Below are positions 59,390 through 64,000 of a stretch of 64,000 nucleotides of DNA, in pieces. The position numbers and the translations under genes are program-made. The DNA comes from DATEEG01 sp035525055 (GTDB lineage: Bacteria > Actinomycetota > Acidimicrobiia > Spongiisociales > ZC4RG35), in the NCBI GenBank assembly GCA_035525055.1, contig DATLEZ010000133.1, positions 37,125-101,124 of the forward strand. Reading direction: 5' to 3'. A model generated the notes under the pieces. It worked only from the letters and a program-made list of their open reading frames with translations, made no database searches and had not been told where the DNA came from. Numbering within the stretch: position 1 is the stretch's first letter; each line of letters starts with the position of its first letter.

Positions 59390-59409
59390 TCAATCGCGTC
59401 GACGATGCA

Positions 59410-62139
59410 TCACTCGCGCCTCCGCCGGCGCGCCGACGGGAGATCGGCCAGTTCCGGGGATCGCTCCGGTTGCAGACGCTTCACCCTGATTCGGGCATCG
59501 ACCGGTCGGACGCCCTCTCCAGGGGCGAGAACCTTGACGGGGTTGAGATCGAGCTCGACCATCTCGGGAACGAGGTGGATCAGGGCCGACACCCGCAGGA
59601 GAGCCTCTTCGAGTGCTTCGAGGTCACCGAGTGGGAGATTCCGATAGCCTTGGAGAAGGCGTGAGGTGCGTATGGAGAGGATCATCGAGCGCGCTTCGGT
59701 GTCGGTCAACGGGTGGATCCGGAAAGCAACGTCACCGAGCAGTTCAACGAGCACCCCGCCCATGCCAAAGACGATCAGCGGACCGAAGTTGGGGTCCTCG
59801 GTCATGCCAATCAAGACTTCGTGACCGCCGGCCACCATCTCCTGAACCAGGACCGCTTCCGGATCGGGAACTGCGTTCCATACTCGCCGGAATCCCTCGG
59901 CCACGACTCCGTCTCCTTCGAGGTTGAGAAGCACACCGCCGACGTCTGACTTGTGGAGAGCCGACGGCGCCACCACCTTGAGAACTACCGGGCCGCCGAT
60001 CTCGGCGGCGGCGGCCCGGGCACTTTCTTCGTCCGTCACTAACCGGCTGCGCGGCAAAGCAAGGCCGGCAGCCGCCAAGAGCGATTCCACCTCGGCGGTC
60101 TCCAGCCATCCGCCTTCTTCTCCGAGCCGCTCCACTGCCGGTTCCACAACCCCCCTGACAAGAGACGCGTCGATGTCGGCGAAGGCGCGCTCGACCCCCG
60201 GATCACGCGAACGCCATTCACTGTGGCGAACCGCCCGCGACATGGCCAGGGCCCCGGCCTCGGGAAACCTGAAGGTGGGAATCGTCCGGCGCCCGCCTGC
60301 CAAAAGCGTCGCGGTTCCCTGTTGCATGAACACAGCCAGGAGCGTGACGTCTTCCGAGTGAGAGTCCGCTGCGCTCCGGATGGCGCCGGCAACGTCGGCG
60401 GCTCCCCCAACGGTGGTGGGCACGTAGATCACCATCACGGCATCAACCTCATCCGAATCGATCAATACCCCCAGGCAGTGGGCGTACTCATCGGGTCCTC
60501 CGGAGGCAATCGTGTCGACCGGGTTGCGGGTGGAAGCCTCGGCCGGGAGCTTTTCCGCGAGGCGCTTCCTGGTCGCCTCCGACAACTCAGGCAGGATCAG
60601 ACCCGCCGCTTCGAGGGCATCGGCGGCCAGGATGCCCGGCCCGCCGGCGTTGGTGACGATTCCCACCCTTCGGCCGCGCGGGAGTGGCTGGTTGGCCAGC
60701 AGGGATGCCACCGCAAACATCTCTTCGATGGTGTCGGTCCGGATCACCCCGGCCTGCTCGAACAGCGCATCGACCGCGACATCGGAACTCGCCAGAGCTC
60801 CGGTATGGCTCGTGGCGGCCATGCTGCCGGACTTGGACCGGCCCGACTTGACCGCGATGATCGGCTTGCTCATGCCGACCCGACGGGCGATGCGGCTGAA
60901 TTTGCGTGGATTGCCGAAGGACTCCAGGTAAAGGAGGATGACGTCGGTCGATGGGTCGTCCTCCCAGGCAAGCAGCAAATCGTTGCCCGAAACGTCGGCC
61001 TTGTTGCCCACAGACACGAACTGGCTGATACCGATGTTCGACTGACTGGCATAGTCGAGAATGGCGATGCCCAACGCCCCCGACTGAGACGACATCGCGA
61101 TGTTGCCTTGAGGTGGATAGACCGGGGCGAATGTGCCGTTGAGTTTGACCGCCGGCGCCGTGTTGAGGAGGCCCATGCAATTGGGGCCTACCATCCTCAT
61201 TCCGGCTCCCCGCACCAAAGCAAGCAGTTCGGCTTCGAGCTTGGCTCCCGCCTCTCCGACCTCCGAGAACCCGGCCGAGATCACCGAAAGCCCGCGTACT
61301 CCCTTCTGCGCGCATTCGGCTGCCACCCCCAACACCGCGTTGGCGGGGACCGCAATGAAGGCGAGATCCACGACGTCGGGGATGTCGAGGACACTTGTGT
61401 AGGCCCGGACCGAATGGACCACGGGCGCGGTCCGGTTGACCGGGAAGAGTGGCCCGGAAAAGCCGGTGGAGAGAAGGTTGCCAAAGAGGCGGAACCCGAT
61501 CGATCCTGGCGTTGTGGAGGCTCCGATCACTGCAATGGAACGAGGGAAGAAGATCGGCAGCAGAGACGCAGCCACCGCCCGCTTTTCTCTCATGTCCTCG
61601 GCGGTCCTGGCGTCGTGAGAGTGGTCGACCGGGAAGTCGACGGTGAAGACCCCATCGTCGAGCGTTCTCGACAGGCGATACCCGGAGTTGCGAAAGACCC
61701 TCATCATCTGAAGGTTCTCAGGCAATACGAAAGCTCGGAATGAATTGACTCCTGTCTGGCGGGCATAGCTCGTGAGCAGGGCCAACAACTCCGAGGCGAT
61801 CCCTTTCCCCTGGTGGGCGTCATCGACGACGAAGGCGACCTCCGCCACCGATGGTTCATCGCTCATGCGGTCGTAACGAGCTACTCCGACGATAAGACCG
61901 CCGTCGACTGCCACTAAAGCCATACGGTCGTGATAGTCGACGTTCGAGAAGAACTCGGCTTCGCTTCTCTCGAGGGTGTCCTTGACCCGGAAGAACCGGA
62001 AGTAGCGGCTCTCGGTGCTGAGCCGCCCATGAAAGGCAATGAGTTGGTCGGCGTCCTCGGGCTTGATCGGGCGGACCTGAACCACGTCGCCATCGGCAAG
62101 CACGGCGTCAAGTTCGTACTCGGCTGGATAACTCGCCAT
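59410..62139 (-). CDS. GNAT acetyltransferase fused to NDP-forming acyl-CoA synthetase (PAT-like)
   Basis: 909 residues. An N-terminal GNAT domain (about 20-165; AEVAFVVDDAHQGKGIASEL is the acetyl-CoA motif) precedes a CoA-binding domain (SIAVIGASTTPGSIGFRLF), a succinyl-CoA-synthetase-like domain with KSGRSKSGSMAATSHTGALA, and an ATP-grasp domain (VVLKVVAPSALHKSDVGGVL). Related fusions act as protein lysine acetyltransferases. In several of those the synthetase histidine is lost; here it is kept in SHTGALA, so CoA-ligase activity remains possible. TAACTT ends 7 nt before the ATG. Confidence 0.9.
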   Translation of the reverse strand: MASYPAEYELDAVLADGDVVQVRPIKPEDADQLIAFHGRLSTESRYFRFFRVKDTLERSEAEFFSNVDYHDRMALVAVDGGLIVGVARYDRMSDEPSVAEVAFVVDDAHQGKGIASELLALLTSYARQTGVNSFRAFVLPENLQMMRVFRNSGYRLSRTLDDGVFTVDFPVDHSHDARTAEDMREKRAVAASLLPIFFPRSIAVIGASTTPGSIGFRLFGNLLSTGFSGPLFPVNRTAPVVHSVRAYTSVLDIPDVVDLAFIAVPANAVLGVAAECAQKGVRGLSVISAGFSEVGEAGAKLEAELLALVRGAGMRMVGPNCMGLLNTAPAVKLNGTFAPVYPPQGNIAMSSQSGALGIAILDYASQSNIGISQFVSVGNKADVSGNDLLLAWEDDPSTDVILLYLESFGNPRKFSRIARRVGMSKPIIAVKSGRSKSGSMAATSHTGALASSDVAVDALFEQAGVIRTDTIEEMFAVASLLANQPLPRGRRVGIVTNAGGPGILAADALEAAGLILPELSEATRKRLAEKLPAEASTRNPVDTIASGGPDEYAHCLGVLIDSDEVDAVMVIYVPTTVGGAADVAGAIRSAADSHSEDVTLLAVFMQQGTATLLAGGRRTIPTFRFPEAGALAMSRAVRHSEWRSRDPGVERAFADIDASLVRGVVEPAVERLGEEGGWLETAEVESLLAAAGLALPRSRLVTDEESARAAAAEIGGPVVLKVVAPSALHKSDVGGVLLNLEGDGVVAEGFRRVWNAVPDPEAVLVQEMVAGGHEVLIGMTEDPNFGPLIVFGMGGVLVELLGDVAFRIHPLTDTEARSMILSIRTSRLLQGYRNLPLGDLEALEEALLRVSALIHLVPEMVELDLNPVKVLAPGEGVRPVDARIRVKRLQPERSPELADLPSARRRRRE

Positions 62140-62146
62140 CAGCCCG

Positions 62147-62152
62147 AAGTTA
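62147..62152 (-). promoter_or_regulatory. -10 box of the leaderless GNAT/acyl-CoA synthetase transcript
   Basis: On the minus strand TAACTT ends 7 nt before the ATG at 62139; it lies between the stop of the DUF4129 gene and this start. Confidence 0.4.
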
Positions 62153-62156
62153 GCTC

Positions 62157-63560
62157 CTATCCCGGCTCTTCCCAGCGCCCGACAATGGTCGCCCGGGCTT
62201 CTTGAGCCTGGCGCACGACCGACTCATCCAGCGGTTGCAGGCTGAACCGCGCCAGTTCGTAGATACCGGTGAGGACCCCGAGGGCAGCCTCGCTCGTTTC
62301 GGCGGCTTCGATTCGACGGGCCAGTTCGGACGGCGTTTCGGTGCCGGGGATTGGTCCGATTCGTTCGCGCGTCGCGGTCAGGAAAGCACGGTATTCGCCG
62401 GCAATGCGGCGCCGAATTGGATCGGCCGGCGACCAACCGGGCGGGACCGTCGTCCCCGATCGAGAACGATGATCCCGGGCGGCAGCGCGATTCGCCCGTG
62501 GCTTGAAGAACGACTTCAACAGCTTGCCGAGTTCCTTCAGAAACACTCCCAGGGCATCCCAAATCGCTCGGAGCGCGCGCGAGAACATCGAGGAATCCGA
62601 CCCGCCCCGGGCCTGGACCCGACGTCGGAAGACAACGAAGGCGAACGCGAAGATCGCGCCGGCTATAAGCAGGAGGAACAAATCAAACCACTCCGGCGGT
62701 GGTGTCACGGGGTTGCCTGAGTTTGTCGGAGGAGGGGGAACAACCGTGGTCTGGGAGGGACCGGAGGGACCGGAGGGATTGGCCGTCGGAAGATCGGCTC
62801 CGAACAGCCGTCCAATGAAGCCGGCCAGTCCTCGCGCTCCGGTGGTGGCGACCGTGTGACCGAGACCGAGTGGAGGACGACCGATCCACCACCACAGAAC
62901 GGACCCGACTGCCCCCACCGCCACCCACAGGGCTGCGGCCGTCCGCCCGCGCTCACCAAGATCGGCGTCGATCTGCGATCGGTCGCGCTTCCAGCGCGCC
63001 AGCAGGCGCGATCGATTCAGGCTGGCCAACCCGCCAAGACCCACCATCCAATAGAGAAGAAACGGGATCACCAACCCCGCTTGGATCGGTCTTGCCCTCG
63101 TGACTGGAGCGAGACCGCCGTGACCGGCCACGAGAGCGCTCATGAGCAGCATCCCGACCAGCAGCAGCCTGGTGGTGATCCGACCAAGCGCCCCGGACAC
63201 GCCTTCGACCAGGTCAGTGGGCTCGGTCACGGCTTCGATGTCGGTGATCGTGATCGCCGATACCAACCAGACCGTGAGAGCGAAGGGCAGACCCGCCAGC
63301 AAGGAGGGCTCGTCGAGAGAGCCGCCGATCCAGCCAACGGCAAAGATGCCGACCGGGACCGCGATAACGGCCAGAGTCTCCCCTGCTGCCAACCACCGCA
63401 GCCGGCCGGCATCGACCATACGAAATCCGGCGGCGACCAAAACCGTCGCTGCACCCACCGACCCCAGGTACGGGCTGGATACTTTGCCGAACGGGACGGC
63501 CATAGTCCACCCCGCGCACGCTGCCAGCAGAAGCAACGAAACGGTCCAGTTCTGCTTCAT
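62157..63560 (-). CDS. multi-helix membrane protein with C-terminal DUF4129 domain
   Basis: 467 residues. About six helices in the first 230, a Pro/Thr/Ser linker (PSGPSGPSQTTVVPPPPTNS), one more helix (LFLLLIAGAIFAFAFVVFRR), and a cytoplasmic tail in which IRRRIAGEYRAFLTATRERI, TPSELARRIEAA and LTGIYELARFS match DUF4129. Such proteins sit in MoxR ATPase/DUF58/transglutaminase clusters; the DUF58 gene is just upstream. Its start is the last step of an ATGA relay. Confidence 0.85.
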   Translation of the reverse strand: MKQNWTVSLLLLAACAGWTMAVPFGKVSSPYLGSVGAATVLVAAGFRMVDAGRLRWLAAGETLAVIAVPVGIFAVGWIGGSLDEPSLLAGLPFALTVWLVSAITITDIEAVTEPTDLVEGVSGALGRITTRLLLVGMLLMSALVAGHGGLAPVTRARPIQAGLVIPFLLYWMVGLGGLASLNRSRLLARWKRDRSQIDADLGERGRTAAALWVAVGAVGSVLWWWIGRPPLGLGHTVATTGARGLAGFIGRLFGADLPTANPSGPSGPSQTTVVPPPPTNSGNPVTPPPEWFDLFLLLIAGAIFAFAFVVFRRRVQARGGSDSSMFSRALRAIWDALGVFLKELGKLLKSFFKPRANRAAARDHRSRSGTTVPPGWSPADPIRRRIAGEYRAFLTATRERIGPIPGTETPSELARRIEAAETSEAALGVLTGIYELARFSLQPLDESVVRQAQEARATIVGRWEEPG

Positions 63561-63600
63561 TCGATCCGTCTCATTCGGCCGTCTCGTTCAGGCGTCTCAT
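63557..63600 (-). other. micro-ORF relay with three ATGA junctions between the DUF58 and DUF4129 genes
   Basis: A 13-bp unit (on the minus strand GAATGAGACGGCC-like) is repeated about three times. The DUF58 stop overlaps an ATG that codes MRRLNETAE; its stop overlaps an ATG coding MRRIE; that stop overlaps the ATG of the DUF4129 gene. All three junctions are ATGA. The repeat looks like a tandem duplication of an original coupled stop/start site. Confidence 0.6.
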
Positions 63601-64000
63601 TCAGGCCTTCCGAAAGTCGCGATCAGGTCGGCGCTGGCGGACACCTTCCAGATCGGGATCCCGGGAACAGAGGGTGGCGTCGTTTCACCGATGAGCAGCA
63701 CCATCGGCTTCCATCCCCGATGGCGCATCGTCTGCAGTGGCGCCAACCAGCGGCTCTCGATCACACCAGTTACGAGGACGACACTCGCCCCGAACGGAAG
63801 GCCGACCGGATCGGTGAGACGGGAGTCGTCGAGTGTCGCCGTGGCGCCGGCGAGAACCTCCAGCATCACCATCAGGTGACCTCGATCGCCGCCGGGTGCA
63901 ACTGTGAGCCCGGGCATCCGGAGGCCCGCTCGCAACCCTTCGACCGAGACGATGTGATAGAGGATCGAGGCGGCGGCGGTTACAGCCAACTCGACGACCT
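63597..64000 (-). CDS. DUF58-family protein, C-terminal part (5' end outside window)
   Basis: Only the last 134 codons are present; the frame is open to base 64000 (VVELAVTAAASILYHIVSV). The fragment has the late part of a von Willebrand-like fold: ASVVLVTGVIESRWLAPLQT and GWKPMVLLIGETTPPSVPGI. Position before a DUF4129 gene supports membership of a MoxR/DUF58 cluster. Identification is from context and weak pattern. Confidence 0.6.
   Translation of the reverse strand, partial: VVELAVTAAASILYHIVSVEGLRAGLRMPGLTVAPGGDRGHLMVMLEVLAGATATLDDSRLTDPVGLPFGASVVLVTGVIESRWLAPLQTMRHRGWKPMVLLIGETTPPSVPGIPIWKVSASADLIATFGRPE

Noticed and set aside
60223..61743. Plus-strand frame of 506 codons opposite the GNAT/acyl-CoA synthetase gene
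   Set aside because: Antisense shadow; the minus-strand protein is fully explained by known domains.

Overview
The window is GC-rich and densely coded. It reads as the chromosome of an uncultured actinobacterium, most likely class Acidimicrobiia or a near relative (inference). The clues are mycobacterial-type SOS boxes (TCGAAC-N4-GTTCGA), a DUF222/HNH protein, many start codons that sit 6-8 nt behind a TAnnnT -10 box and so look leaderless, three TRGQMA-type cell-surface repeats behind an M23 peptidase, a tricorn protease and GatCAB. No rRNA, tRNA, CRISPR array, prophage or complete insertion sequence is visible.

Layout. 1-9758: branched-chain amino acid genes (ilvB 3' end, ilvN, ilvC, leuA, and leuB further on), interrupted by two coupled CNNM/CBS membrane proteins and a Kup potassium transporter. 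9784-17000: a double Clp-N protein, a broken AbiEi/DUF559 gene, tricorn protease, an alpha/beta hydrolase and a UspA/CBS-like protein. 17100-21311: an orphan transhydrogenase alpha subunit, a small membrane protein, a nitroreductase, a DUF5667-like/ECF sigma pair and a SpoU methyltransferase. 21440-26915: an SOS-controlled exonuclease/GIY-YIG fusion, a Cdc48-like AAA ATPase and a membrane zinc-metalloprotease-like protein. 26912-32673: a nearly complete histidine set (hisA divergent from a TrpR-like regulator and hisG-D-B-H-F-IE). 32687-38428: a DUF2071 protein, an SOS-controlled DUF222/HNH nuclease, and a TlpA-like lipoprotein/Lgt-like protein/ABC exporter unit. 38627-42448: a HAD phosphatase and gatCAB. 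42538-47579: cell-envelope proteins, a GH57-like protein and a second ECF sigma module. 47590-52665: dapC-dapD-dapE with nfeD and a slipin in one overlapping run. 52779-58484: ligA, a 48-codon gene, mnmA and a cysteine desulfurase. 58609-64000: enoyl-CoA hydratase, a GNAT/acyl-CoA synthetase fusion, and DUF4129 and DUF58 proteins.

The functional core is amino-acid biosynthesis (Ile/Val/Leu, His, Lys/DAP) and translation accuracy (GatCAB, MnmA with a cysteine desulfurase). The accessory layer is envelope proteolysis, two ECF sigma modules and DNA-damage response genes.

The most unusual signal lies outside the genes. Seven loci carry tandem 7-bp repeats whose unit sequence differs from locus to locus while the 7-bp period is kept. 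Two of them fold into long hairpins, and one is inserted in frame in the linker of the AAA ATPase. Two gene junctions are tandemly duplicated into relays of micro-ORFs joined by GTGA or ATGA overlaps. Two large genes appear to lack a canonical start codon, and one AbiEi/DUF559 gene is cut by two in-frame TGA codons.
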